Shown here one piece after another: positions 8,383 to 17,833 of a stretch of DNA of 64,000 nt. This DNA comes from Methylophilus sp. TWE2 (GTDB lineage Bacteria > Pseudomonadota > Gammaproteobacteria > Burkholderiales > Methylophilaceae). The notes beneath the pieces are model-generated. The model was not told where the DNA came from. It did no database searches and worked only from the letters and a program-made list of their open reading frames with translations. The stretch covers positions 2,537,839 to 2,601,838 of the forward strand of contig NZ_CP012020.1 in assembly GCF_001183865.1 (NCBI RefSeq), in the 5' to 3' direction. The position numbers and the translations under genes are program-made. Numbering within the stretch: the stretch's first letter is position 1; every line of letters begins with the position of its first letter.

Positions 8383-9129
8383 TTACTTGAGCAAGGGCAA
8401 ATCTATGAGTTGCAACGCTTGCTGGTCGAGACGTGCGCAAATCGCATGGTCATGCCAGTCGCCAAGCACCATGCGCTCACACGTATGCCCATCGACTTGC
8501 AATTGGTGGACCCCCGGCCTGTGCGTATGCCCATGCAACAGAATCTCAGGATAATCATACTTGCGTATTAAATCGGCTACTGCGTCTACGTTCACATCCA
8601 TGATATCTATGGTTTGCATGGCTTTGTTTTGTGCACTCTGGCTACGTGCCTGGTCAGCAAAAGCCAATCTGGCTGCCAGTGGCTGCGCGAGAAAAGCCCT
8701 CTGCCATTGCAGATCACGCACTTGTACACGGAATTGCTGATAAGCGACATCGTCAGTACAAAGGGCATCGCCATGACTCAACAGAATGCGTTTGCCTCCA
8801 TACTCCAGCAAGGTTGGATCATGGAGTAACCGCATGCCACAAGCTTGTGCGAAAGTCTCGCCGATCAAGAAGTCACGGTTGCCATGCATGAAATACAGGC
8901 TTACTCCTTGCTCAGACAGTGCACGCAAAGCCTGGACAATTGGCAAGAATTCACTACCATGTTGCACGTCATCCAGAACATCATCACCAACCCACACCTC
9001 AAAAAAGTCGCCCAAGATATAAAGAGCTTCAGCATGAGCGGCCTCTGTTTGCAGCCAATGCAAAAAAGCCTGCGTTACCGCAGGCCTTTGGGCACATAAG
9101 TGCAGATCAGAAATGATCCAGGTGGTCAT
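8383..9129 (-). CDS. lpxH: UDP-2,3-diacylglucosamine diphosphatase
   Basis: Calcineurin-like metallophosphatase of lipid A synthesis that hydrolyses UDP-2,3-diacylglucosamine to lipid X and UMP at the inner membrane. All family metal motifs are present: SDLHL, GDFFEVWVGDD, HGNRD, LSHGD and HGHTHRPGVH. 248 residues, normal length. It lies 3 nt downstream of ppiB in a minus-strand run ppiA-ppiB-lpxH, an arrangement common in proteobacteria. Confidence 0.95.
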   Translation of the reverse strand: MTTWIISDLHLCAQRPAVTQAFLHWLQTEAAHAEALYILGDFFEVWVGDDVLDDVQHGSEFLPIVQALRALSEQGVSLYFMHGNRDFLIGETFAQACGMRLLHDPTLLEYGGKRILLSHGDALCTDDVAYQQFRVQVRDLQWQRAFLAQPLAARLAFADQARSQSAQNKAMQTIDIMDVNVDAVADLIRKYDYPEILLHGHTHRPGVHQLQVDGHTCERMVLGDWHDHAICARLDQQALQLIDLPLLK

Positions 9130-9132
9130 GCC

Positions 9133-9627
9133 TTAGGCTACCACAACAGCTTTTTCGATGATCACTGGTTCGACAGGCACATCTTGATGACCAGCACGGC
9201 TGGTGGTTGGCACGGCTTTGATTTTATCTACAACATCCATCCCTTCAACCACTTTGCCAAATACGCAATAACCCCAACCTTGTGTGGTCGGTGAAGTGAA
9301 GTTGAGGAAGTCATTATCCTTCACGTTGATAAAGAACTGCGCAGAGGCAGAATCCGGCACCATAGTACGCGCCATGGCGATGGTGTACTTATCATTGCTG
9401 AGTCCATTATCGGCTTCATTCTTGATAGTGGCATCGGTCGCCTTTTGTTTCATGTTGGTGTCAAAACCGCCACCTTGAATCATGAAATCGTTGATGACGC
9501 GGTGAAAAATCACGCCATCATAAAAACCTTTTTCAACATAGCTCAAAAAATTGGCAACAGTAATAGGCGCCTTTTCCGCATTGAGTTCAATCGTAATATC
9601 GCCAAAGTTGGTAGTCAGTTTGACCAA
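9133..9627 (-). CDS. ppiB: Cytoplasmic cyclophilin-type peptidyl-prolyl isomerase
   Basis: 164-residue cyclophilin without signal peptide, catalysing X-Pro cis-trans isomerisation in the cytoplasm. Catalytic core [16 protein letters not shown] with the active-site Arg, and the later [14 protein letters not shown] motif. Paired with the exported paralogue 32 nt upstream. Starts at ATG 9627. Confidence 0.93.
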   Translation of the reverse strand: MVKLTTNFGDITIELNAEKAPITVANFLSYVEKGFYDGVIFHRVINDFMIQGGGFDTNMKQKATDATIKNEADNGLSNDKYTIAMARTMVPDSASAQFFINVKDNDFLNFTSPTTQGWGYCVFGKVVEGMDVVDKIKAVPTTSRAGHQDVPVEPVIIEKAVVVA

Positions 9628-9659
9628 AATATTCTCCGTTGTATTGAGGGGTGGAATAA

Positions 9660-10232
9660 TTATTTTCCGTTAATAATGCTGGCGCGTCTGATCACGACCG
9701 TACGAATCGGCACATCCGAAAAACCGCGCTGGTTGCCGGTAGGCAGATTGCTGATTTTAAATACGACGTCCATGCCAGAAACCACCTTGCCAAAGACGCA
9801 GTAACCGATACGGTCAGGCTCAGGGCTGGTGTAATCCAGGAACTGGTTGTCCGCCACATTGACAAAAAACTGCGCCGTGGCTGAGTTGGGATCTGGCGTT
9901 CTTGCCATGGCAATCGTACCCGTCGCATTCAACAAGCCATTATTTGACTCATTCACCACTGGCGCACGGGTTGGCTTTTCATTGAGTTCGCGGTCAAAAC
10001 CACCGCCCTGGATCATGAATCTGCCGATCACACGATGAAAAATGGTGTTGGTGTAAAAACCATCTTTCACATACTGCAAAAAGTTTTCTACGGTTTTAGG
10101 CGCCTTGTCGGCATACACCTCCACCGTAAAATTACCCTGATTGGTTTCAAACAACACTTGTGTCGCTGCATTCGCCATACCTACCGCGGTTAACATGCAA
10201 CACCCTACGATCCAAGACAACATGCGCATCAA
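9660..10232 (-). CDS. ppiA: Periplasmic cyclophilin-type peptidyl-prolyl isomerase
   Basis: 190-residue cyclophilin with a Sec signal peptide (cleavage likely after GMANA, near residue 22) and the catalytic motif [16 protein letters not shown]. It acts on proline bonds of exported proteins. Its start overlaps the stop of the L,D-transpeptidase gene by 4 nt, hinting at coupled expression with envelope assembly. Clearly a diverged duplicate of ppiB. Confidence 0.9.
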   Translation of the reverse strand: MMRMLSWIVGCCMLTAVGMANAATQVLFETNQGNFTVEVYADKAPKTVENFLQYVKDGFYTNTIFHRVIGRFMIQGGGFDRELNEKPTRAPVVNESNNGLLNATGTIAMARTPDPNSATAQFFVNVADNQFLDYTSPEPDRIGYCVFGKVVSGMDVVFKISNLPTGNQRGFSDVPIRTVVIRRASIINGK

Positions 10233-11461
10233 GCTGATCCTTCATACAAAATTTTCCATTGCCCGTTTTCCTGCACCCAGTATTGCCTTTTTTTCATGAC
10301 ATTACGTAAGGCTGCGCTTGAAAACTCCTGCTCAAAATCTACGACCACCATATTTCTCGTCGAGTTCGGATAAGTGAACATGCTGACTTCAGACAGGTTG
10401 ACTGCGACCTTGGGTTTTGCCGCCTGAATCTGGCGCTTATAGCTGGCCCATTTGGACAAGTCGCCTCCTGAATAAAAAAAGTCACTGGTGTAGTGAGACA
10501 GATAAGCATCGGTATTCTGCGACACCCAATCTTTACGCCAATGCTCTATAGCCGCCTTCAAATCGGCTTTAGCACGGTCTTGCTGACGTAATGATTGCGG
10601 GTTGACCCATTGAAAATTGACGCCTATCACTACCGGGGTATTGCCAGCCTGCAATATATCCTGCAAGGCTTTCATATCCGGGTTGGACAACACGACGCAG
10701 CCATCGCTGGCACGGGGAGGACGGCTATAGGTATCCCTTGGCGTTCCATGAATCCAGATGCCTGAACCAGTCTTGCGTTCGTAGCTGTCAATTTCATTGG
10801 GGTAATTCAACGGATATGCTGCATCGCCATACAAATCCGGCAATGGGCGGTTAAGTTTGCGCGAGGCGAAATAGACACCTATTGGTGTGCGTTTATCGCC
10901 CTGGTCTTTTTTGCCGATACCGTTTTTACCGATGGTGACGTAATAATCGGCAACATACTTGAGCACATCCCCCTCAGCCTTTTCATATACGTAGAGGCGC
11001 GAACGGGCGGTATCCACAAACAACACATGGCTTTGCTTCTCAGACAGCTCCACCAACATATTGGGCTGCGTCAAGCCCCGGTTACGATCGAAGTAATTGC
11101 GGATACGGATTTCGGCTTCTTCTTTGAAGTCCTGGATACGGTTAACGTCGGCGACATTGGCATCGCCAAAGTTATTAAGTATCCTGGCTTTGGCAGACAG
11201 CAGATCGCCGTGAATCAGGTGAGCAAGGGCAAAATTAGGGGAGATCGCCAGTAACTGGTCTACATAGTCCAGGGCCTGTTGCAAACGGCCTTCTTTAATA
11301 GACTGCAAAGTTTGCACCAACATGCGTTCAACCGGGCTGGTATTCTTGTTCTGAATGAACAAACGCGCAGTCAACGCCTCATGGTTAACCGCGGTTGCAT
11401 TCCAAGGCAATAGCGCAGCACTGACAAACGCAATATAACAGTACTTTCTCAAACTACTCAT
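10229..11461 (-). CDS. L,D-transpeptidase (YkuD) with C-terminal NTF2-like domain
   Basis: Periplasmic peptidoglycan cross-linking or lipoprotein-attaching enzyme. From the ATG at 11461: signal peptide to about residue 25, a helical/TPR-like region to about 110, the YkuD domain (about 145-275) with the catalytic HGTP...SDGC motif (Cys255), and a C-terminal ~110-residue NTF2/SnoaL-like domain ([19 protein letters not shown] onward). The residue after SDGCV is V where many family members have Arg. The C-terminal domain resembles that of the TPR protein encoded just upstream. A longer start at 11476 is possible. Confidence 0.85.
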   Translation of the reverse strand: MSSLRKYCYIAFVSAALLPWNATAVNHEALTARLFIQNKNTSPVERMLVQTLQSIKEGRLQQALDYVDQLLAISPNFALAHLIHGDLLSAKARILNNFGDANVADVNRIQDFKEEAEIRIRNYFDRNRGLTQPNMLVELSEKQSHVLFVDTARSRLYVYEKAEGDVLKYVADYYVTIGKNGIGKKDQGDKRTPIGVYFASRKLNRPLPDLYGDAAYPLNYPNEIDSYERKTGSGIWIHGTPRDTYSRPPRASDGCVVLSNPDMKALQDILQAGNTPVVIGVNFQWVNPQSLRQQDRAKADLKAAIEHWRKDWVSQNTDAYLSHYTSDFFYSGGDLSKWASYKRQIQAAKPKVAVNLSEVSMFTYPNSTRNMVVVDFEQEFSSAALRNVMKKRQYWVQENGQWKILYEGSA

Positions 11462-11563
11462 ACCGATATTATACATTTGTTTAAACCAAATCTTGCACGC
11501 TTAAACGGCCAAAATCGCTGCTTAAATAGCGATTTAACTCGCTTCACCCAACTTAGCTGAGGA

Positions 11564-12655
11564 CTAGAATTTACCGACGCGCTCTTGCTGGATCACCCAG
11601 CGACTTCCTTCTTTGACCATATTCAATGTTTTGTTCGAATTCGCGTCCAGACCAGTCGCCTTATAAACTTGGCGGAAAGTGACCTTGGCTGCCGTATCAC
11701 TTTCTATTTTCACTGCCAGATTACTGAGCTTGACTGAAATTTTGCTGGGACGGCTCACGCGCTCACGACGGGTAGACTCCCATTGCTTACGGGATTCACC
11801 ACCGGGTGTTTTAAAGTCTTTGGCATAGCTATCCAGGTAACGGTCCACATTTTGTCCAGACCAGGCACCCGCCCAGGCATTCACTGCATCGAGTATTGCG
11901 CGCTCCTGCTGGGCCGCAGCTGGTTTCTCTTCTACAGGTTTGGATTCCACTGTTGCAGGTTTTTTAGTTTCCGCCACCACAGGAGGCGCCGTCACAGCCG
12001 GCGCTGTTGCTGCAGGTGCCGGGGATGCTGGAGGAGTATTTGCCGATGGAGTCGCACTCGGTGTTGCTGGTGCTGGCGTCACTGCGGGGGCTGGTGCTGT
12101 GGTTGTCGTACGCGTTGTCGTACGTTTTCCACCAAACAGGTCAGTGATCATGGCCAACTTGTTTTGTGCACGACTGTTAGACGTATCCAGCTTGAGTGCT
12201 TTGTCATAAGCCTCAGAAGCCAGGCGTGCGTAAATATCTCCCAGGTTTTCGTGCGCAGTGGCATAACTTGGGTGCGTTTTAATGGCTGATTCCAGTGCCT
12301 TCCTGGCTTTGTCGTATTGACCCTGGTCGGCATAAAGCACTGCCAGGTTATTGTATGGCTCAGGCAAATTGGGATATTTCTCAGTCAGCTCAGTAAATGA
12401 CTTGATCGCATCATCACGCTTACCCAGCTCTACCAGAATCACGCCACGCATAAACATGGCTTCCGCATTTTTTGGGTTGGCTGCCAGGTATGCATTCACG
12501 CGCTCCAGCGCTGCGGCCTGATTGCCCTGTTCGGAAAGCTGGTTGATTTCACGCAGCTCGACATTGACCTGACCCGCCAACGCATAATGAGAAAAGGTGG
12601 CCTGGCTTAACAAGACACCCAAGACCAGCAAATATTTTTTTAATGTTGCATTCAT
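11564..12655 (-). CDS. Exported TPR protein with Ala/Pro-rich linker and NTF2-like domain
   Basis: 363 residues: signal peptide (to about ALA, residue 27), three to four tetratricopeptide repeats (AEAMFMRGVILVELGKRDDA, PEPYNNLAVLYADQGQ, ATAHENLGDIYA) to about residue 170, a low-complexity Thr/Ala/Pro linker (about 180-250), then an NTF2/SnoaL-like domain (AWAGAWSGQNVDRYLDSY...). It is the first gene before the L,D-transpeptidase, whose C-terminal domain is related. A periplasmic scaffold for cell-wall enzymes is plausible but inferred. Confidence 0.75.
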   Translation of the reverse strand: MNATLKKYLLVLGVLLSQATFSHYALAGQVNVELREINQLSEQGNQAAALERVNAYLAANPKNAEAMFMRGVILVELGKRDDAIKSFTELTEKYPNLPEPYNNLAVLYADQGQYDKARKALESAIKTHPSYATAHENLGDIYARLASEAYDKALKLDTSNSRAQNKLAMITDLFGGKRTTTRTTTTAPAPAVTPAPATPSATPSANTPPASPAPAATAPAVTAPPVVAETKKPATVESKPVEEKPAAAQQERAILDAVNAWAGAWSGQNVDRYLDSYAKDFKTPGGESRKQWESTRRERVSRPSKISVKLSNLAVKIESDTAAKVTFRQVYKATGLDANSNKTLNMVKEGSRWVIQQERVGKF

Positions 12656-12914
12656 GAGTTTATTACCTGAGCAATCGTTGATTTTTAGCAGTATGTTATA
12701 CTTGAATTGTACAAGAGACAGGGCGCGTTTAGGTGATTATTACGCGATGATTCAGCATCAAATTTATGTGTTGCGTGGTTACCTGACAACAAATTATCAA
12801 ACAGTGGCACCCCTCGCCAACAGTGAATACAAGCCCCACAATCTTAATATAAATTAAACACTGCAGTCATTTCGCTAATTTTATCACGCATTCATCCATC
12901 TACATTTCGTTAGC
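12656..12914. promoter_or_regulatory. Divergent intergenic region, TPR gene / cysS
   Basis: 259 A/T-rich bases between divergent genes; must hold both promoters. No tRNA, T-box (not expected in this group) or clear operator is visible. Confidence 0.4.
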
Positions 12915-14276
12915 ATGTTAAAACTATACAACACCCTTTCCCGCAGCAAGCAAGACTTCAAGCCCATCACAGACAAAAAGGTCAGCATGTATGTCTGCGG
13001 CATGACGGTATATGACTTCTGTCATTTAGGGCATGCACGCGTGATGGTCGTGTTTGACATGGTTGCGCGATGGTTCCGCGCCAGCGATTATGAAGTGACT
13101 TATGTACGCAATATCACCGATATTGACGACAAAATCATCAAACGTGCCAACGAAAATAACGAAAGCATCCAAAGCCTCACCCAGCGCTTCATTACCGCCA
13201 TGGATGAAGATTCGGCCAAATTGGGGATTATCCGACCTGACATTGAACCACGCGCCACCGAACACGTGCAGGGCATGCTGGACATGATCAGCCAGCTGAT
13301 TGCCAAGGGCTTTGCCTACCAGGCAGGTAACGGTGACGTGTTTTACAAAGTGCGCATTTTTAATGACTACGGCAAACTCTCAGGCAAAAGCCTGGACGAT
13401 TTGCGTGCTGGCGAACGTGTCGATGTCGACGGTCACAAGCAGGACCCGCTGGACTTTGTGTTATGGAAATCCGCCAAACCAGGCGAGCCTTATTGGGAGT
13501 CTCCGTGGGGCAATGGCCGTCCTGGCTGGCATATTGAATGCTCTGTCATGAGCGCCGAGCATCTGGGGCAACACTTTGACATTCATGGCGGGGGGCAGGA
13601 TTTACAGTTCCCGCATCACGAGAACGAAATCGCTCAATCTGAAGCCACCCACGGCTGCACCATGGCTAATTACTGGATGCATAACGGTTTTATCCGTGTG
13701 GACGATGAAAAAATGTCCAAATCGCTGGGCAATTTTTTTACCATCCGCGAAGTACTGGAAAAGTATGACCCGGAAGTCGTGCGTTTCTTTATCTTGCGCG
13801 CACATTACCGCAGCCCGCTCAATTATTCCGATAAGCACCTTGATGATGCCAAGGCTTCATTAACGCGCTTGTACACGGCATTACGCGGCATCAAGATCAC
13901 GGACATTACAATTGATTGGAGTTTGCCTCAGGCTGCTAAATTCAAGGCCGCGATGGATGATGACTTTAATACGCCGGAAGCCATTGCCGTGTTGTTTGAA
14001 CTCGCCAATGACTTGAACAAGGATAAATCTGCCTCCACGGCCACATTGCTGAAACAATTGGCTGCAATCATCGGCTTGTTGCAACGCGACCCGGAAAGCT
14101 TTATGCAAGGTGAAACCGGCAATAGCGACCTGGATATTGAAAGCCTGATCAATGCCCGTATTGCGGCCAAAACAGCCAAAAACTACGCCGAAGCAGATCG
14201 CATCCGCAAGGAGCTGGCTGAGGCTGGTATTATTCTGGAAGATACCCCGCAAGGAACGACCTGGCGTCGTGCTTAG
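12915..14276 (+). CDS. cysS: Cysteinyl-tRNA synthetase
   Basis: Class I aminoacyl-tRNA synthetase. 453 residues. Zn ligand Cys28 in [14 protein letters not shown]-type motif HLGH (37-40), zinc/substrate motifs [10 protein letters not shown] and [14 protein letters not shown], and KMSKS in [12 protein letters not shown]-terminal DALR-type helical domain complete. Nothing unusual. Confidence 0.97.
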   Translation: MLKLYNTLSRSKQDFKPITDKKVSMYVCGMTVYDFCHLGHARVMVVFDMVARWFRASDYEVTYVRNITDIDDKIIKRANENNESIQSLTQRFITAMDEDSAKLGIIRPDIEPRATEHVQGMLDMISQLIAKGFAYQAGNGDVFYKVRIFNDYGKLSGKSLDDLRAGERVDVDGHKQDPLDFVLWKSAKPGEPYWESPWGNGRPGWHIECSVMSAEHLGQHFDIHGGGQDLQFPHHENEIAQSEATHGCTMANYWMHNGFIRVDDEKMSKSLGNFFTIREVLEKYDPEVVRFFILRAHYRSPLNYSDKHLDDAKASLTRLYTALRGIKITDITIDWSLPQAAKFKAAMDDDFNTPEAIAVLFELANDLNKDKSASTATLLKQLAAIIGLLQRDPESFMQGETGNSDLDIESLINARIAAKTAKNYAEADRIRKELAEAGIILEDTPQGTTWRRA

Positions 14277-14308
14277 CTAAACGACTCATGATTCTGTTGG
14301 GCTTAAAA

Positions 14309-15244
14309 ATGTATAAAAAACTGGCCTTGTTGTTACTATGCATCGTAACCAGTCTTCAAGCTGAAGAGTTAAATTATCAGCACTCGATTGCGATGGACAT
14401 CCCTTCATTTCATGAGAAAGCTGATGCGTTACACATCATGACGCACACCAATAAGTTCAGCATTTTGCCAGTTTCACGCCACAATGCAGCTTTTATTCAG
14501 ACACCCCAGGTACCAGGGGCAGACCCGATTTCATCCCTGGTGGGGGCTTTGATTGCGACCAGCATTATCAATGGCCAGAATGCAAGGGAAAATGATGCCG
14601 CCGCCAGGTTTAATGCCGAGTTAGCGGCAATCCTGCAATCCATGGATATTAATCAGGAGTTCAGTGCAGCGTTACAAGAGAAGCTGTCTGAACAACTCGC
14701 CAATACCCAATTTGAGTTTGAACATGTCGACTCTAGAAACACCTTAAATCAAGCGGGGTTGTTGGTTCGAATCAAGCAAAACTATATCCTGACGTTTGAA
14801 AATCGCCTCTATTTTGATAGCAAACTTCAATCACTTTGTTTTGAAACCAGCCCAAGGCTGTGGGTGAAAGATAAAGTAAATCCATTTTATCTGTCAGAAA
14901 TTAAATATATCTCTCACCAACTGATCGGCCAGGATAAAAACCTGTTGAAAGCGAGCTGGACTCAAAATGGCGGGGAGCGATTGAAGCAGTCGATTCGTGA
15001 CGGTGTACACGTTGCGGTTGAAATGTTCATCCTGGACTTCCTCGACAAAACCTGGAAAACTGGGCCTGCATCAACGGTCAGAGAGATTTCTTTTATAGAC
15101 ACCCATTCAGGGAAAGCCAGCAAGAATCAATTATTTCTATTGGCGGAAACACCCGACCGGATTGCTGGCCGGATGTTTGCTCATGATGCTGCGCAGCTGA
15201 TTTCGATACCCAAATCACAACTGATCAGCCAGGCCGCACCTTAA
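14309..15244 (+). CDS. Exported protein of unknown function
   Basis: About 311 residues from the ATG at 14309 (an ATG at 14288 adds seven). A Sec signal peptide (KKLALLLLCIVTSLQA) is followed by a soluble sequence I do not recognise. One hydrophobic patch (SSLVGALIATSII, about 75-90 after the start) could associate with membrane. There are few Cys and no catalytic motif that I can name. It ends one base from the stop of the convergent lipoprotein gene; both encode exported proteins with no known family, which hints at a species-group-specific envelope pair. Confidence 0.6.
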   Translation: MYKKLALLLLCIVTSLQAEELNYQHSIAMDIPSFHEKADALHIMTHTNKFSILPVSRHNAAFIQTPQVPGADPISSLVGALIATSIINGQNARENDAAARFNAELAAILQSMDINQEFSAALQEKLSEQLANTQFEFEHVDSRNTLNQAGLLVRIKQNYILTFENRLYFDSKLQSLCFETSPRLWVKDKVNPFYLSEIKYISHQLIGQDKNLLKASWTQNGGERLKQSIRDGVHVAVEMFILDFLDKTWKTGPASTVREISFIDTHSGKASKNQLFLLAETPDRIAGRMFAHDAAQLISIPKSQLISQAAP

Positions 15245-15245
15245 A

Positions 15246-15941
15246 TTATTTCAAATTGCCGCCAAAAAAAGCATTGCCAAGGCTATCGATACCGCGATCC
15301 AGATTGGTGTTCACAGCAGTAGAGACGTTGTCGAAGCTAGGTGACTGATCCCAAGGCTCAGAAATAGGCATATTGCTCACATCATCCACATACCATTTCA
15401 GCTCATTGGTATTCAAATCAACCAAATATCCCTTGTATTTGAAATCAGCCATAGGAGCGCCTGTGGGCATGAATCCGTAATAATTTCTAATCGTGCCAAC
15501 ACGTTCTACCGCCAATAACAACACATAATCAACGTCATTTGATTTTAAGCTGCGGAAATCGTACTCGGCATAAGGCGTCGTTTCTGACTTGCCGGAAAAC
15601 TTCTGCATCTTTTGTAAATCAATCGCTTGATCAATTTTCTTCACCTGAAACCCTCTCGCCTGCAATTGGGCGATAAATTCGTTATCCATCGTTTTCACTT
15701 TGGAGGTATCCATTTTCTCCAGATGTGTGATCAACGATTTTGCATTACCACGATTAATTGCGATATCTAACAACCCCATATTGCCCGTCATAAATGCATC
15801 TGGTTTCGGTGTTGTGGTTTTGGCGATGCCAATGACGGGTTTGCGGTTCTCCCAGAAGTGATTATCCAGTGCTACCGGCTTTTGTACTGAAGCACACCCG
15901 ACTAAGCCAAGCATTAATACTATCGAAATTATTTTTTTCAT
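15246..15941 (-). CDS. Putative lipoprotein of unknown function
   Basis: 231 residues with a clear lipobox (LGLVGC, Cys16), so outer- or inner-membrane lipoprotein; the +2 residue is Ala, favouring outer-membrane sorting. The rest is soluble alpha/beta with no motif I can name. Convergent with the preceding exported protein, separated by one base between stop codons. Low-complexity is absent, so it looks like a real folded protein. Confidence 0.65.
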   Translation of the reverse strand: MKKIISIVLMLGLVGCASVQKPVALDNHFWENRKPVIGIAKTTTPKPDAFMTGNMGLLDIAINRGNAKSLITHLEKMDTSKVKTMDNEFIAQLQARGFQVKKIDQAIDLQKMQKFSGKSETTPYAEYDFRSLKSNDVDYVLLLAVERVGTIRNYYGFMPTGAPMADFKYKGYLVDLNTNELKWYVDDVSNMPISEPWDQSPSFDNVSTAVNTNLDRGIDSLGNAFFGGNLK

Positions 15942-16145
15942 TTTTCTTTCAATCTTTAATTAAAGTTTAAGTGTCCGTTAAAACTTACTCTCCTATCAAG
16001 TCTTAACAAATCAAAGATTATCACATCGCCGAACATAAATTAAATCATGGAGCCGGTTTATCACCGTTTTTAGGGCAGACTTTTTGTCACCATTCTCTTG
16101 TAAAATAGCCATTTACTTCAAAGACAAAATCGCGAGAGAAATCGA
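15942..16145. promoter_or_regulatory. Divergent spacer, lipoprotein gene / argJ
   Basis: About 200 bases, A/T-rich near the lipoprotein start. Must contain both promoters; no specific operator recognised. Confidence 0.3.
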
Positions 16146-17372
16146 ATGCCGGTCAAACTAGTCGCTCCCCTAGCAAAATCATTATTACCCGTCAAAGGTG
16201 TACAACTCGGATACGCCCAAGCGCATATCCGCAAACCCAACCGTAAAGATGTGCTAGTGATCACCCTACCTGAAGGCAGCAGCGTGTCTGGCGTGTTTAC
16301 CCTGAACCGCTTTTGCGCAGCCCCCGTCACCGTATGTAAAGAGCATTTAAAACTCAACAAAGGTATACGCGCCTTGCTGGTGAATACTGGTTGCGCCAAC
16401 GCAGGCACTGGCCAACAAGGCCTGGACGACGCACGGGCCAGCTGCATCGGTGTGGCACAAGCATTGAATATCAGTCCTGAACAAGTGTTGCCGTTCTCAA
16501 CCGGTGTCATCCTGGAAACGCTGCCCATGGACAGGTTGCTGACTGGTATTGCCCCTGCTGTCGCCAACCTGCAGGAAGACAACTGGCTGAATGCCGCTGA
16601 AGCAATCATGACGACAGACATCGTTGCCAAGGGGACTTCGCGCCAACTCACTATTGATGGCAAAAAGGTAACAATTACTGGCATCAGCAAAGGTTCCGGC
16701 ATGATTCACCCCAACATGGCGACCATGCTGGGTTATATTGCCACCGACGCCGCTATTAGCCAGGCGGCGCTCGACAGCATCATCCAGTACGCCGTGAACA
16801 AATCCTTTAACTGCATCACCGTGGACGGTGACACCAGTACCAACGACAGCCTGATCCTGATGGCGACTGGCCAGGCAGGCAATGCGGTCATCAATGAGCA
16901 GAGTGCCGATTTTGTCACCTTGCGTGATGCACTCACAGATGTCGCTATCGAACTGGCACAAGCGATTGTGCGTGATGGCGAAGGCGCCACCAAGTTTATG
17001 ACCATACAGGTTGAAGCTGGCAAAGATGAGGAGGAATGTCGCAAGGTGGCTTATGCCATCGCGCATTCACCGCTGATTAAAACCGCATTTTTTGCTTCAG
17101 ACCCTAACCTGGGCCGCATTCTGGCGGCCATTGGCTATGCAGGGATTGAAGACCTCGACGTCAACACCATGCAGCTTTATTTAGGCGATGTATTGGTGGC
17201 TGAAAAGGGTGGTCGTGCTGGGAGCTATGTTGAAGAGCAAGGCGCTGCAGTGATGAAGGAAAGCGATATTTTGGTGCGCGTGGTGCTTAACCGTGGTCGC
17301 GCCAATGCGACGGTTTGGACATGCGATTTTTCTTACGATTATGTGAAGATTAATGCGGATTACAGATCGTAA
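16146..17372 (+). CDS. argJ: Bifunctional glutamate N-acetyltransferase / amino-acid acetyltransferase
   Basis: Recycles the acetyl group from N-acetylornithine to glutamate in arginine synthesis. 408 residues. The self-cleavage site ATMLG lies in [20 protein letters not shown] with the nucleophilic Thr at the start of the beta chain; NTGCANAGTG and the C-terminal [17 protein letters not shown] are also typical. Stand-alone gene, followed by a terminator. The Cys in the alpha chain does not tell whether it is truly bifunctional. Confidence 0.95.
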   Translation: MPVKLVAPLAKSLLPVKGVQLGYAQAHIRKPNRKDVLVITLPEGSSVSGVFTLNRFCAAPVTVCKEHLKLNKGIRALLVNTGCANAGTGQQGLDDARASCIGVAQALNISPEQVLPFSTGVILETLPMDRLLTGIAPAVANLQEDNWLNAAEAIMTTDIVAKGTSRQLTIDGKKVTITGISKGSGMIHPNMATMLGYIATDAAISQAALDSIIQYAVNKSFNCITVDGDTSTNDSLILMATGQAGNAVINEQSADFVTLRDALTDVAIELAQAIVRDGEGATKFMTIQVEAGKDEEECRKVAYAIAHSPLIKTAFFASDPNLGRILAAIGYAGIEDLDVNTMQLYLGDVLVAEKGGRAGSYVEEQGAAVMKESDILVRVVLNRGRANATVWTCDFSYDYVKINADYRS

Positions 17373-17374
17373 GC

Positions 17375-17403
17375 AAAGGTGCGCTTAAGTCGCACCTTTT
17401 TCC
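17375..17403 (+). terminator. Rho-independent terminator after argJ
   Basis: Stem AAAGGTGCG / CGCACCTTT with a 7-nt loop, followed by a T-run; three bases after the argJ stop. Confidence 0.85.
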
Positions 17404-17431
17404 GTTCTGGAGGTGAATGACATTCTCGCCG

Positions 17432-17833
17432 TCAATCCTCGCCAACAACCCTGCCTCGACCGCGTTTAACGACGCTACGCTGCATCTTGCCAGCCACCCG
17501 CCGTTTCCTGGCCGCCAAGGTCGGCCGGGTAGCGTAACGTATCGGCTGCACATGCCTCGCCGCCTCTACAATCGCATGCAGGCGTGCAATGGCATCCCGT
17601 TTATTAGCTTCTTGCGTCCGGTATTGCTGCGCCTTGATCACTAACACACCTTCCGCGTTAATTCGCTGATCCTTGCTATGCAGCAGCCTGCTTTTAACTG
17701 CTTCACTGAGGCTTGAAGCATGGATATCAAAACGCAGATGAATGGCCGAAGAAACCTTGTTGACGTTTTGCCCGCCTGCGCCCTGCGCACGAATGGCACT
17801 CAACGTATACTCTTGAGCAGGAATCTCTATCAT
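17432..17833 (-). CDS. arfB: Alternative ribosome-rescue factor ArfB
   Basis: Release-factor-like peptidyl-tRNA hydrolase that frees stalled ribosomes lacking a stop codon. 133 residues; GGQ catalytic motif in AQGAGGQNVNKVSSAIHLRFD, no codon-recognition domain, and a basic C-terminal tail (RPTLAARKRR...KRGRGRV) that in this family inserts into the empty mRNA channel. Start overlaps the stop of the helicase gene by 4 nt. Confidence 0.93.
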   Translation of the reverse strand: MIEIPAQEYTLSAIRAQGAGGQNVNKVSSAIHLRFDIHASSLSEAVKSRLLHSKDQRINAEGVLVIKAQQYRTQEANKRDAIARLHAIVEAARHVQPIRYATRPTLAARKRRVAGKMQRSVVKRGRGRVVGED

